Below are positions 44,764 to 56,690 of a stretch of 64,000 nt of DNA, piece after piece (the first letter of the stretch is position 1; each line of letters starts with the position of its first letter). The notes under the pieces are model-generated. The model had not been told where the DNA came from. It did not search any database and worked only from the letters and a program-made list of their open reading frames with translations. Origin of the DNA: Sapria himalayana (Eukaryota; Streptophyta; Magnoliopsida; Malpighiales; Rafflesiaceae); contig JAREIK010002440.1 of the NCBI GenBank assembly GCA_029783825.1, forward strand, positions 1,318,974-1,382,973, read 5' to 3'. The position numbers were made by a program, and so were the translations under genes.

Positions 44764-46400
44764 TTTAAATTAATAAAATAATTTATTCTTAATTTGATAT
44801 TTATTATTTCTACGAATTGATATTGATTTTCAAATTAGTTAATGAAGTTTATGATATATTACATAGTATGAAGGAAATAATAATACGATAATGAGATTCC
44901 TATCATGTGTAGTTGTGTTGTATCAAAATTATCATTAGTCAAAGGATCAATTAGAATGGATATTGTTAATTCATATAGAATAACACATGTTATACTCCTT
45001 TATTTTATTAAAAAGTTGGTCTCATGAATTATAATTATGATGATAAATAAAGTATACATGTGGATGCTTCCATGTATATCGATCGTGTGCAATTGTGCAT
45101 TATCCATAGACTTGGGGTAATTAAGTTTTCCTTGGATATCAATTATGTCATTTGACTTTATTCCTCATTGCCTCTCTAAGATCATTCATAGGGTGATGAT
45201 TAGGTAGAGCTTGAGGTGTTTGAAGGTAGTTGAGAAGTCAATAGAAGATTCACCACTCCTAATAGAGTGAGGGATATACCCTTAGTCACTTGTCAGAATT
45301 ATTACTCAAAAATCTCTAACCAAAGTAAAAATGCCATGAAGATATCTTCGATGACATTAATAATGACTAACGAGTCTCAAGACAAGAACATTTTACACTT
45401 AAGCTTGACATGGCATGTCTAGCATAGTGGGAGCTACACTTTATCCATGTTTTGAACCAATGGGGCATAGAAAAGGAGAAAAGATGATTTGCACCTTATG
45501 TTATCTTTGAAAAAGTTTGTAATTAGACCACTAACTCTTTAATCAACTAGGGTCATGATATGTTGTTAAATATCATTTAAGATTTACTTGATTAAGATGT
45601 TGTAACAGATAATCAGAATAACTAGAAGCCTATTGGGTCACATACTTAGAAGTTTGAAACTAACATAAAGTGATTTGGATTTGATTCAAATTAAGGGATA
45701 TGTTTTAAATATGATTTGAACATGAATTTAGAGAACGTGGGCTTTATAATGGCTATAAGTCCTTGAGAAGCAAGCCTCATGTGCATGAGATGCAGAAGGC
45801 TACCCCACCCAAAGGAGAGAAACATTTATTATCCAAGTCTGATATGGTAAGACCATATATTAAAAGATAAAAAAGTAAAGTGAGAATTAAACCAACTCAA
45901 GATTCATTGAACTAGGACTTGATTTGATTAGTTCTCTTATGTTGAAGAAATGTTAGAGACATGTGGAGCTTACTCACATTATAAAGAATAACTAAGGCCG
46001 ACATATTCCTTTTCAAATTACACAATCATGAGTACACACACACACACACATATTCATTGAATCTAGATAATTGAAAAGAAAAAGGAAGAATTAATCATAT
46101 ACTTTCCATAATATATGACAAAATATTTGAACAAGTTTTTATATGAACATAATAATTTTAAATAGTATTAAAGAATGTCTTTTTATATACATTTTTCTTA
46201 TGGTTCTTATATGCCTTGTTCTTGCTAGATTCCAAGTTTGACTAATGCCAACTTATCTCCAATATCACTTCCTTGGAGATTTTTACTTTCAGTTTCATGT
46301 GGATCACTATTGGATGCCTACATATATTGAGATGTTATTGTTAGTTACAAATCCTAAATAAAGGAGGTATTAATATAAGAGAAAATTATTATTATTGCAT
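44764..46400. other. Region between gypsy internal part and second LTR, no gene recognised
   Basis: AT-rich sequence without protein similarity. A CA run lies at 46034-46051. It may hold the 3' non-coding part of the gypsy element and the beginning of its 3' LTR. Confidence 0.35.
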
Positions 46401-47117
46401 GATATAAATATTTGATCTTGATTTTTTGGGATCAATGGTTGATTCAAGGGAATGATCAAAAATTTAATTTTTTCTTCTACCCCGAGATTATGGTGCTTAT
46501 GGTAAGATCCCAACATAGGTATTGTCCAACCCCCTCTCATGTGTCGAATTATAGTATTTTATTCTCAATGAAAGATGTAAAATATACAAAGTATTTGTTC
46601 ATATCTTGGACCAGAAACAAAAAATGTTACAAGACAAGTCGATTCACTTGGTAAGTCCTGAAGAGAAAAATATGAGCTAGAAAAATGAAAATGAGTTTTA
46701 AATAAATTATCCATATCTCATTGAATCATAATTTTTAAATTTCGAGAATGAAATTCTAATAAGTGGCGTAGAGATGTGATACTCAAAAAAAATAGTTTTT
46801 TTTTTCATTTTAGGTATTGATCTAAATGGCTAAGTGGTTAAATAAGGAGAGATAAAGTTGTTAAATTTTTTTTATGTTTAAAAATGAATTAATGATGAAG
46901 AATGACACTAAGTTTGCTAGATTTAATGTTTTAGAGAAAAAATTAAGCCAGTTTGAACTTTAGAGGTAATTTAGTCATTTTATTATTAAACGAAACATAC
47001 AATTTTAATTTAAGACATTTCGCTCTATATTTCATGAGTTATCTTTTATTTCTCTTTTTTTTCTTGAATCTCTTCAATTCTTTCTCATCTCTTCAAAAAA
47101 AATCATTGAAATAAAAC

Positions 47118-49090
47118 ATAAAATTTATGATTTTTGATGAAAATTCTTTCTATGAAGTGATTAACATCAATAAAATATTCATTTAAACCATAAACATCCA
47201 TGGAGGGGTTGTATAATGACAAGGAAGGTTAGAGTTGAGGTTAGCTAATTTTTTTTTTATATTTCTTGTTTGATTTCTTAAATTAGGCTTGAAATTACAT
47301 AAATTCTCAACCATATTTTTCTTTTATTTATATTTGAGTTTGAATTATGGTTATAGAGCTCAAATTATAATACCAGAGCTATATTTTGATGTTTAAGGTT
47401 TGTTAAAGCTTGGTTAAGGTAGGAAATCTCTAGTAATTCATATGAAATTTCATATTTTGTAGCCTTAGTTACATTACATGTTTTTTGAGGTGTGGCGTTA
47501 TGTATATAGTTATAAACTATTTGTTTATGTTTCTTTGAAATGATTTTAATGAAATTTAAATTAATTAATTAAAATATATGATTAATTTATGGAAACTCAT
47601 AAATTTTATGCCAAGAAATTATTTTTTGATAAATTAGAAACCCATCTGCTCAAATATTTTGAAAAATTATCTTTCTAAATATGCAAAAATAGTATTTGGT
47701 TACATGTAAATGGTTCCAAAAATCATGGTTAATAGATTTAATTGACTAATTTTGAAATGAGATTATGCTAATATGCACGTATAAAATCTTATGAGAAATA
47801 ATTTGAAGTTATATGAATTATATGATATTTTGAATAAAATTTGAATAATTTTCAAAATATACACATTTTGGATATGAGATTTTTGGGTGATTATTATTCC
47901 TCGAAAGGACATAGAAGGCTAAAACTACAAGAATACACATGGATGTATGGATTAGATATGCTCTTGGAAGAAAGCCCTTAAACCCCCTTGTGCAATCGTG
48001 GTTGAGTTCCACTATGAGGTGGTGATGGTTGCTTGGTTGGAAACTAATAAATCTCTATAGTCATTGGATCATGTGAGTGGGTGTGTACATTCCCTAGTGG
48101 GGGTGATAGCTATGCTACATCTAGTAAATTAGTTTTTCTATCTTCATGTCTCATTATGGCCAGGCAGAGCTTTTATATGCATAAATTATCTTTGTTTGTG
48201 AGAATAGGATGACATTAGAAAATAAATATTTTGAAAATTTATCCAAACACACATTATGGTTTCATAAATTTTTTGTACAATCATGTATATATATAAATAT
48301 ATGTATGAACATTTCAAAACTTATTCTTAAACTCTTAAATTGTATATTATAAAATATATGTGGCTATGAAGGTAAAACATGAATTTATCTATATTTTCTT
48401 GAAATTTTTCTACTAGCTATTAGTTACTCCCCCATATTTTTCTCAGGTGAATGAAATATTGATGAACAATCCAAATTATGAAGTTTGAAAAGAGTTATGT
48501 GATAGTTTTGGTTGAGAATATAGTCGAGTTTTGTTTAAAACTTTATTATGTATTTGGTCATATGAGCCATTTTTGTGTAAATAATTTTACTTTTGTATGA
48601 GAATGTTTAAATTTTATGTATGCATATTTATGATATTCTCTGGAGTTTGATTCATTTTAAAAGGCTAAATATGAGGGATCTTGACCTATTTTGTTTACTT
48701 GCTTCCACTAAATTTTTGAGATTCTAGATATTTTAGAATGAAAGTAACATGAAAAATAGAAAGGTAAAAAATTTATTGTTGACTTGTCTCTAGCTTTCTA
48801 CAAATATGGAGTTCACCACATGCAGACTATTCATAGTATGTGTTTTTCTTGATTTTTAAATATAAATTAATTTTTTTTGGATCAATATTTTTAATTAACA
48901 CCCTCCCTTTTTTTACATGTACTTTATAGGTGATTAACTAAATTCATACAAGCCCACCATTAAAAATACAAAAAAAAAAAATTCTCACATTGGATTTTAA
49001 AGTATTTTAAATCTTATTAAATTTAACTAATCAAACCTAGTCCATCATGACTCTTGGGTTGGATAAGAGTCATGACACATTAGATTTTTT
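47118..49090 (+). mobile_element. Gypsy LTR, copy 2, uninterrupted
   Basis: Similar to 8636-9168 (first 530 bp) and to 41281-42640 (the rest) in the same orientation and without a gap. At 47630-47665 the text gaaacccatctgctcaaata corresponds to gaaactcatt + tactcataaat, the two sides of CACTA element 1. It is probably the 3' LTR of copy 1, since it lies downstream in the same orientation. The left edge may be earlier (about 46400) and similarity stops near 49090. Confidence 0.75.
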
Positions 49091-50244
49091 TTTTTAGGGT
49101 GAGAAAAGAATCTATCAGCAAGCTAGAGAGTAATTGTGATGAGACTTGTTTCTCCAATACACAACTACATGAAGATTGACATTGCCATTAAGTTGGTACT
49201 TATTCCTAAATTACATAAAGCTCTTTCATAATATGTCTCACCAATAGAGCATGGGATTGTAATACTTCTGAGATCTTTCAATCTAGAAGAGAGTTTACAT
49301 TGTAAAATAGAGTTTCATCCATTCATAAATATCATGTTTTAGACTCTTCTCTTCTTGAAAAAAATATCTTTCAAAAATTTAGCATAGTTGGATATTTATT
49401 CCAAAACTTGTATAAGTAGTACATTGATGTGTAGTTAGCTTTGAACATCTAGAAATTTGCTGAATTATATATTGTATTGCTTGTGGAATTGTTGAGGAAA
49501 AGGTGGTGATGGTCATTCATGTTGCTATTATGGCCTGCTTTGTGGTAGTGACCCTATAACATCATTGACATTTGCATAATTCTTCTTCAATCTTCATCTT
49601 TTCTTTTTCTCTCTCCTTGCTTGCAAGGATATAAGTGGGCTTTCTTAATTGATTAGAAATATTTGTAGGCATTTCCAACTCCTTATTACTCTTCAAAGTG
49701 ATACCATTGCAATACTCTTTCTCTCATCTTTTCTAGGATTTTATATATCACTTGATAGATAACCTCTGTAATGATTATTCAAGGTAATTACTAATTATTT
49801 TATTTGGTTCTCCAAATTTCTCAATGATACAACTTGGATTTGAATAATGATTTCATTATTGGCCACATATTTCTCTAATAAAATTTTAAAAAGGTTTAAT
49901 TGATCATAAATATTTGATTCTTAAAGTGGAATATTTAGTTAGAAACTAGGTGGTACAACTAGTCTTTAAAAATCATTCGAGCTATTTTCTCATTGATTAC
50001 TTCAAGAGATGTCACAATATTGCTTCCATCCTAAATTATAATGGTTAGAGTATGTATTATTGCATTTATTGTAATTTCCCATTAGCATACATATGTTGGT
50101 TTGGATGAATAGTTATCAAATAAATATTCATCCCCATAGCACATATAATATATAATAGTCAAATTACTTTAAAAAGGTTCATGACCCATCTTCATTGAGT
50201 TGAGTATATTTAAAATTAGAAGAAACCTCTACTACCAAAGCTTC
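49091..50244. other. No gene recognised; probably decayed Athila-type interior
   Basis: AT-rich sequence lying downstream, in minus orientation, of the gag remnant at 50245-51051. No domain could be read. Confidence 0.35.
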
Positions 50245-51060
50245 ATGCAATCCAATTACTCTTCTTCTTGAACACCCCCACATACTAGTAGACTAATGAT
50301 AGTTGTTATTAGTTATTCTCTCTAGAATCTCATATGCCTCATTGTATGATTTGGCAAGAAGAGCTCCATTTCCTGAAGCATCCACCACAACACATGTTTG
50401 AGCATTAAGTCAATTATAAGAAATCTATATTTGAATCCAATGAGGAATCTCGTGATGTGGACACTTCCTTAGTAACTCGATGAATCTCTTCCATGCCCCA
50501 TATAATGATTCTTCATTGAATTTTTGAAAAGAAATAATATCAGTTCTTAGTTCGATATTCTAGGTTGGAGGGGAATACTTCATCAAAAAATTTACTACCA
50601 TATCATTCTAGGAATTGATTGATCTTGAAGGTAAATTATTCAGCCATATTCTAGCCATATCTCACAAAGAATAAGAAAATAATTTTAATCATAAAGCCTA
50701 ATCTATTTCCTTATAGTTTGAATGAATCACTAACTTTCATAAATAAGTGAAAATGAAGGTGAGGATCTTCCATGAGCATCCCACTAAATTGTCGTATTTA
50801 AATCATTTGGAAAATATGATAGATTTCAACTCAAATTTAGAAGCTTGAATTCTTGGTATCACTATGATTAGATTCAGCTCATGAAGGATTGAGATAGCAT
50901 AATCCCTTATAGCTTGGTCTTGGTCATTAGTTATTATTATAGTTTGACCAATAGAATTAAAACTTTCTTGTATTGCCATTTCTCTATATTTACATAACCC
51001 TAATTGATACCATCTCATTCTTCTAAAAGTGCATTTGATTTTAGGGTACAAGAAGAGTAA
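50245..51060 (-). pseudogene. Athila/Tat-type gypsy gag remnant
   Basis: The minus strand reads IPRIQASKFELKSIIFS, a stop and frame change, then LFSYSLXDMARIWLNNLPSR, INSWNDMVVNFLMKYSPP, SFQKFNEESLYGAWKRFIEL, LRKCPHHEIPHWIQI and VVDASGNGALLAKSYNEAYE. These are the blocks of the retrotransposon gag domain in the Athila/Tat lineage (family FELKPxxxxM, LxDKAKAWLNSLPPGSI, LLRKCPHHGLP, DAAAGGALLxKxxxEAYELLE). The frame 50803-51051 is the N-terminal piece. An Athila-like primer site follows at 51170, in the right direction and distance. Confidence 0.8.
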
Positions 51061-51165
51061 TTCAAGTTGCTACTCATTCATATAAGGATTTCAATATAGG
51101 ACCAAAAAAAAATAAAAAATTAAAGATGCAATAAAAACTCGTTTCTATTATAATTTTTACTATTT

Positions 51166-51189
51166 TAAATCCCTAGCAACAATACTAAA
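51166..51189 (-). other. Athila-like primer binding site
   Basis: Read on the minus strand the sequence is gtattgttgctagggattt. Athila and Tat elements start their interior with ggcgccgttgccggggat (tRNA-Asp type), so this is a decayed version with CG sites lost, as methylated CG decays. The LTR should begin just to its right; that flank matches 5085-5260. Confidence 0.6.
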
Positions 51190-51204
51190 AACTTGTTATT
51201 TGTT

Positions 51205-51745
51205 TCAAATTGCAACTTGAAACTTTTAAAAACTCATGCAAGTGTACATGGTTATGAAGTAATATTGAATTGAGTTGAGCACCATCTTCACATGATAGAA
51301 TATGTGTGACAATAAATATAAAATGAACCAGCTTTAATTGACTAAAAATAATTAAATCGAATAGCAAAATATATAAAATCAAATTAAGATAAAAAAAAGT
51401 CTAGAAATTAACAAAAATAATAATTAAGGTAATAAAGAGCTAAGGTTATTTTGAAAAACTAAGAATAGTCTTGAAACAAATTCTCGTTCCAACAATTAGG
51501 TTATTTTGAAATTTTTGAATCTTTTAAAATCTTTAAAAATTTAATTAGAAAATTTACCCTAAATGCACAATGAAAAACACGTTTCGTGCTTTTAAAAATT
51601 TCTATCAAACCTACATAAATATGTATTTTTCATATTATCTGAAAAATATATATTTATGCTGATATAATTCTGCCTAAATATTAAAAATAGTAAATTATCA
51701 CAACTTTCACACAATCACGGTAAGTAGTATTTTCTAAAAACTAAC
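51205..51745 (-). repeat. Probable Athila-type LTR
   Basis: Starts with sequence shared with 5085-5260 (up to about 51400), then AT-rich text with no coding similarity. The outer end of the LTR is not recognisable; it may extend into the direct repeat at 51750. Confidence 0.45.
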
Positions 51746-51749
51746 AGAA

Positions 51750-52490
51750 TATTTACACAATTAAAACATACTTATAAAATGTTTCAATGTCCAAATAACA
51801 CAAATCATATGAAATGTCAATTTAATTAAAAATACTTTTGGAATTGTGTTTCACTTTTAGATTTGGAGTTCTTGAATAATTGAGCACCACTATTACAACA
51901 TGAGCATAGCTCAAGCACATGATCTTAGCACAAATACAATAGAATACAATATAAGCACAATCACATGAACAATCTTCTCCCCAAATACTACATGACTTTC
52001 ACACGAACACTAAACGAACCTCGCAAGAACTTGATACAAACTCCATATGAATCCTGCAACCCTCATAAATATAAGTTAAAAGAATAATTGCACCTCTAAA
52101 TATTATAGATACTCAGAGATTTAGAAGTAAACTTGTTAAATAAGAGTTTCCAAATTTCCTGACGCATGCACACTAACAAAATGCACAAATGGAAAGAGTC
52201 CCATTTTTCATGCACACTATACTATGTCATGCACAAAAACAAGAATTATTCCATGTTTTCACTCTTGGTTCATGCACACACTAAGTCATCACATGGGATA
52301 ATTCCCATTTCTCACTTGTTTTGGAAAAACAAAAACATAGGCTGGCTCCCATTTTTGAAATAGTTACCTCGCATGACATTTCCGCAAGGTGCATGAGTCT
52401 TCCTCTCCTCTTTTTTTATTTCATTATAGTGTGAGTTTTTGGTGTGTCATTTCCTTCTTTTCATCCATTTTTATAAGAGTGAAAATGACT
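51750..52490. repeat. LTR-like direct repeat, left copy
   Basis: Similar in the same orientation to 54005-54830. Shared landmarks are caattaaaa.atacttataa, gaattgtgtttca, gcacaaatgg, gagtccca, attattccatgttttca, cttgttttggaaaaacaaaa, and the end cattatagtgtgagttttt followed by tgtcatttcct. It probably is an LTR of the copia remnant lying between the two copies. Confidence 0.75.
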
Positions 52491-52743
52491 ATTTTAATTT
52501 TTGAGCACACACATAAAAAGAAAGCATCCATTCTCATTCAAATTTTAAAATTAAAACAAAAACCAATACATAAATCAAATAAACCAAAAACTAAACAACA
52601 CACTAATAAAAAAAATATTTCAGTCTACCTAAAATTGAGCAAACCCAACAATCTTCTCCTATGCCCTATTTGGGCAGTCTAAGAAATATTCTTGGTTTGT
52701 GTTTATTGGATACATGTCGTAGAATATTTCTTAGATTACAAAA

Positions 52744-53345
52744 CTATTTCTCATTCTTCATATGAGAATTTTTTTTTTGGAAATTATGGTATCTCAAGTC
52801 CACCTTTCCATTCAAGACATCAGCATTCCTCTGATCAAACATATATGCAAGAGTGGTCATTGTAAATATGTCAACTTCTACTTCCAGCTCATAAGTTTTT
52901 TTTATCAGTGTGATCCCAAAGAGTGATTGAAGTAAAAGCATTATTTTCTAATTTCAACTCATAAGCTTCTCCTTGATTAGTATGGTCCATAGGTGCAGCT
53001 GAAGTAAAAGTATTATCTTTTACGTCCAACTCAAAAATTCTCACTTGATCAGTATGATCCTCTGGAGCAGTTGAAGTAAAAGAATTATCATTTACTCCCA
53101 ACCCATAAGCTTCCCCTTAATCAATATGATCCTCATGAGTGGCTGAAGTAAAAACAATATCATTAGTGATTCCTTTGAGATTTCTTTGAGATTCTTGCTT
53201 GTATCAAAATAAGCACTTGAGGAATCTAGATCAACCATTCTCAATCTCCCAGAAGGAGGTATCATAATAGTACAACTTTCTCTAGTTATACTAATTTTCC
53301 TACCATCACTAGGTGACCTTTGGATAGTGAGTGTAGATTACCTCC
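52744..53345 (-). pseudogene. Copia remnant, 3' part, with 72-bp coding minisatellite
   Basis: Minus-strand frames at 52744-52941 and 52889-53101. The second is a repeat of 24 residues: NSFTSTAPEDHTDQ, then NTFTSAAPMDHTNQGEAYEL, then NAFTSITLWDHTDK. At DNA level the word gaagtaaaa recurs at 52929, 53001, 53073 and 53145, a period of exactly 72. I do not recognise the protein; it lies where the 3' half of a copia pol would be, downstream of the protease and pre-integrase pieces, so most of pol is deleted or replaced. Confidence 0.55.
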
Positions 53346-53384
53346 CTATGAAAAATGTATTATTCACACAAATATATATGGGCC

Positions 53385-53995
53385 AATGCAGCTCGTAGTC
53401 AATGCTTTTAATTTCCTACCAAGTATTTACTCGATCTGAACTAGCCATAGCTTGGGTAATATAGAGAAAATATACTCTTCTACCACTCACTATAATCAGT
53501 GATCATTTAGATAAGTTTCATTGGCTTTCTCCAAGCTTTCCCACATGGCCCTTACTGTCTAACACTCTTATGAATAGAAGGTTCATTTAAACCTCCATGA
53601 TATATCAGACATCCTTAAGAAATAATCGACATCTCACATTTGTCCCTAGACAAACATCATTGATGCCCAACATTCTCAATGTTCTTCCATTTTCCATCCT
53701 GGCTAATCCATGGTCCCTGGAAAAAGACATCATAAACCAATCTTGGATCAATATGATATACAAGGTTGCAGTCAGAAATGCTATCCAACCACTTTTTAAT
53801 TGTCTCATTATGGTATAAGCCTTGAAATAAAATTTTTTCTAGTTAGCCTCATCAATACCTTTTGGCTTAATATCATCGAGAGTTGGATCAAATAGATCCC
53901 TCATCATTGAAAGATCTATCATTTATATTTTCAAAGTTGAATATCTAGAAGGTTCCAATCTAATCATACCAAGCAAATTAATTTCTTCATCCATC
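53385..53995 (-). pseudogene. Copia gag start, protease and pre-integrase remnant
   Basis: The minus strand begins at about 53993 with MDEEINLLGMIRLEPSRYST, then DLSMMRDLFDPT and DDIKPKGIDEAN, matching the beginning of copia gag (GMIKLxGxNYSIWKPxMEDxL...PI). It jumps to MENGRTLRMLGINDVCLGTN, NLLFIRVLDSKGHVGKL and NLSKXSLIIVSGRRVYFLY. That is the end of the protease and the GAG_pre-integrase region (GIGDVCLxTNxGCKL, LISxGxLDDEGYxxxFGxGxWKLTKGSLVVARGKKxxxLY). About 1.2 kb of the usual gag is missing. Stops occur. Confidence 0.75.
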
Positions 53996-54004
53996 TCAAA
54001 AAAA

Positions 54005-54830
54005 TTATACAATTAAAATGTAGTTATAAAATGTCCACTATCTATTTATACAATTAAAATCACCACTATTTATACAAATAACACAAATTGGACAAAATAT
54101 AAATGTAATTGAAAATAATTTTAGAATTGTGTTTCAAGTTTAGACCCAGAGATCTTGTAAAATTTTAAACACCACTATCATAGAAGGAACATAGTAGGAA
54201 CATAGAAGGAGCATAGCACAGGTCCATCATGATCTCAACATGAGCATAGCACAAGTACATCATGATATCAGCATAAACACAACACAAATATATAACAATC
54301 AAAACACACCGCCACATGAGAAATCTTTTCTTGAATAACACATGAATTATGCACGAACCACGCAAGAACTTCATAACTTTACTTGAATTAAAGAATCTTA
54401 ATAAACAAAAGTATAGGGGACTAACTACACTTATAAAAATTATAGACACTTAAAGATTTAGAAAGGAATTAGTTAAATAAAAAAATGAGTTTGGTTCTTG
54501 ACTTTTCTCTCTCAAGCATGCTCACAGAATGCACAAATGGGATGAGTCCCAATTTCCATGCACACAACATTATTTTATGCACAAAAATAAAAATTATTCC
54601 ATGTTTTCATGCTTGGTTCATTCACACACTAATTCATCACATTGAATAATTTCTATTTCTCACTTGTTTTGGAAAAACAAAAACATGAGATAACTGTCAT
54701 TTTAGAAATAGTCACCACGCATGACTTTCTCTTTGGTACGTGAGCTTTCCCCTCCTCATTTTTATTTCATTATAGTGTGAGTTTTTGGTTTGTCATTTCC
54801 TTTGTTTCATCCATTTTTATTAGAGATTAA
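54005..54830. repeat. LTR-like direct repeat, right copy
   Basis: Partner of 51750-52490. In relation to the minus-strand copia remnant this is the 5' LTR; gag begins directly to its left at 53995. The copies differ at many positions, so the insertion is old. Confidence 0.7.
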
Positions 54831-54837
54831 AGACTTG

Positions 54838-55215
54838 TATACAATAGACATGTATAAACATGTATATTTTACACATATATAGTACACATATGCATTTATA
54901 TGTATAAATATATTTATACAAAATATATAGTGTATATTTTCAAAATGAATAAATGTTTATGTTTTTATAGTTATGCATAAACATATAAACACTTAACCAT
55001 ATATATTTATATGTATATTTTTGAAACATATAAACGTATAGATTTGTATCCATTTAAATGTTTATATGTTTGTAGGTATATGTATAAACCTAAAAACATT
55101 TATGTTTATATGTTTGTAGTTATATATTTAAACATAAAAACATTTATGTTTATATGTTTTGAAAATATATAATGTATATTTTTATTATAAACATATATAT
55201 ACATATAAATATGCA
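54838..55215. repeat. AT-rich region of tgtataaacat/atgtttatatg repeats
   Basis: Irregularly spaced copies of the words tgtataaa(c/t)ata, aacatttatgtttatatgtt and tgtagttatat in both orientations, similar in kind to the array at 36031-37222. No gene; open frames are by-products. Confidence 0.65.
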
Positions 55216-56678
55216 AATGTCAAACATATATATTTATGTTGGAACTATTTTATACTAAAAGTCATTTTTTGTTTGTTTTTCCTTTTAATTATTGGTTTGA
55301 TTCATTTTGGTTTTCTATTGAGTGACAATGAGCTGAAATTGTATTTATAATAGACAAACATGTATCCTTTATTTTACATAGTAGATGAATTGGTGCATTT
55401 ATTTTGACTTATGTATGCATGGTTAAATCATTGATTCTTCTACAATATAAGTTTTCTATTCACAATCTAGATGGAGTTGGACACTCAATCGACAAGATTG
55501 TAACATAAGATTTTAGTAGGTTTATCTTGACTATAAAAAATAATGAAATTTTAACTTTTTGTGCTAGTGCACTTATGTGTATTTAACAGGATCAAAGTGG
55601 TGTAGTTATTTTTTATACTGACATAAAATAAAAATACATCATAGTTACTATAAATACTATTATTCTTAATCTTGATATAATTAATAAACACATATACTTG
55701 TTAATAATTATTTTGATTCATAAATAGTGAAATTTATAATTAGATTAATATATTAGATGAGTTGGATAACTTTATCAATTATATGATGAATATTAATTAT
55801 TGATGTAATCCATGTCCTATAAAATAGATTAATGATGTATTCTTTAAAATGCTTATTATAAGTATTGATATTTTAAAATCCTACATGTATATTTTAATCC
55901 AGCATATTAAATAAGTTAAATAGAAGTTCTCGAGGAAATAAATAAGAGATTGATAAAATTAAAATATTAGTAATTTAATTCAATTAATAGATATTTATAA
56001 TCCTAATATGGGAAGATAAATAAATTTGGAATAATAATTGACATGAGTTATTTAGAATAAATGAGGGAGTGCAATTACAATTCCGTGGTTGTATGAATTA
56101 TAATTAAAGTGAATTATGATAATTTAAAATTGAAACAATTCCATAGCAAAATCTAATGTGATAAAAAATGTTTAACATTATAATTAAATATTTAAATTAT
56201 TTATTTAGAATATGTGTGCATATAAAATTGAAACAATTTATTTTGTAAAAATTATATTAATTAAGTTTATTAAATGATATAAATTTAAATCAAATTTATT
56301 TTTTAATTATGTGTATGTGTGTGTGTGTGTGTGTATAACAAATTAATTAAATCTTTAATATAATTTGAATAAAATAAAAGGGGACATGTCACATCACTTT
56401 TGCAAAGTGTGATGTGTGTATTGTATTTTTTTAATTTTTTATTTTTTGTATTTCAGATAATATTTGTAAAAAATAGATGAATAGCCTACACACTATGCAT
56501 CTTCTTCCTTGTAATGATGAAGCATGAAATACAAGAGATGGGTCTGGAGAACTCTAACATTATGAATATTCATGGTGCGTGTTAAAAGAGCCTTGCTTTG
56601 ATCTTCATCAAAGAAGTTGAAATTTTAAAATGAATCCATTAAACACAATATCTATGATTCAATTTCAAAATCCAACAA
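55216..56678 (+). other. Possible copia-type LTR, AT-rich
   Basis: No gene recognised. A TG microsatellite lies at 56309-56334. It ends at a sequence like a tRNA-Met primer site, so it may be, at least in its right part, a 5' LTR with leader (56400-56678 has the less AT-rich text usual near an LTR end). The partner LTR was not found. Confidence 0.35.
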
Positions 56679-56690
56679 TGGTATCACAAC
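56679..56690 (+). other. Possible primer binding site (initiator-Met type)
   Basis: The bases tggtatcacaac match tggtatcagagc at 9 of 12 positions, preceded by caa. No gag could be recognised downstream. Confidence 0.4.
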
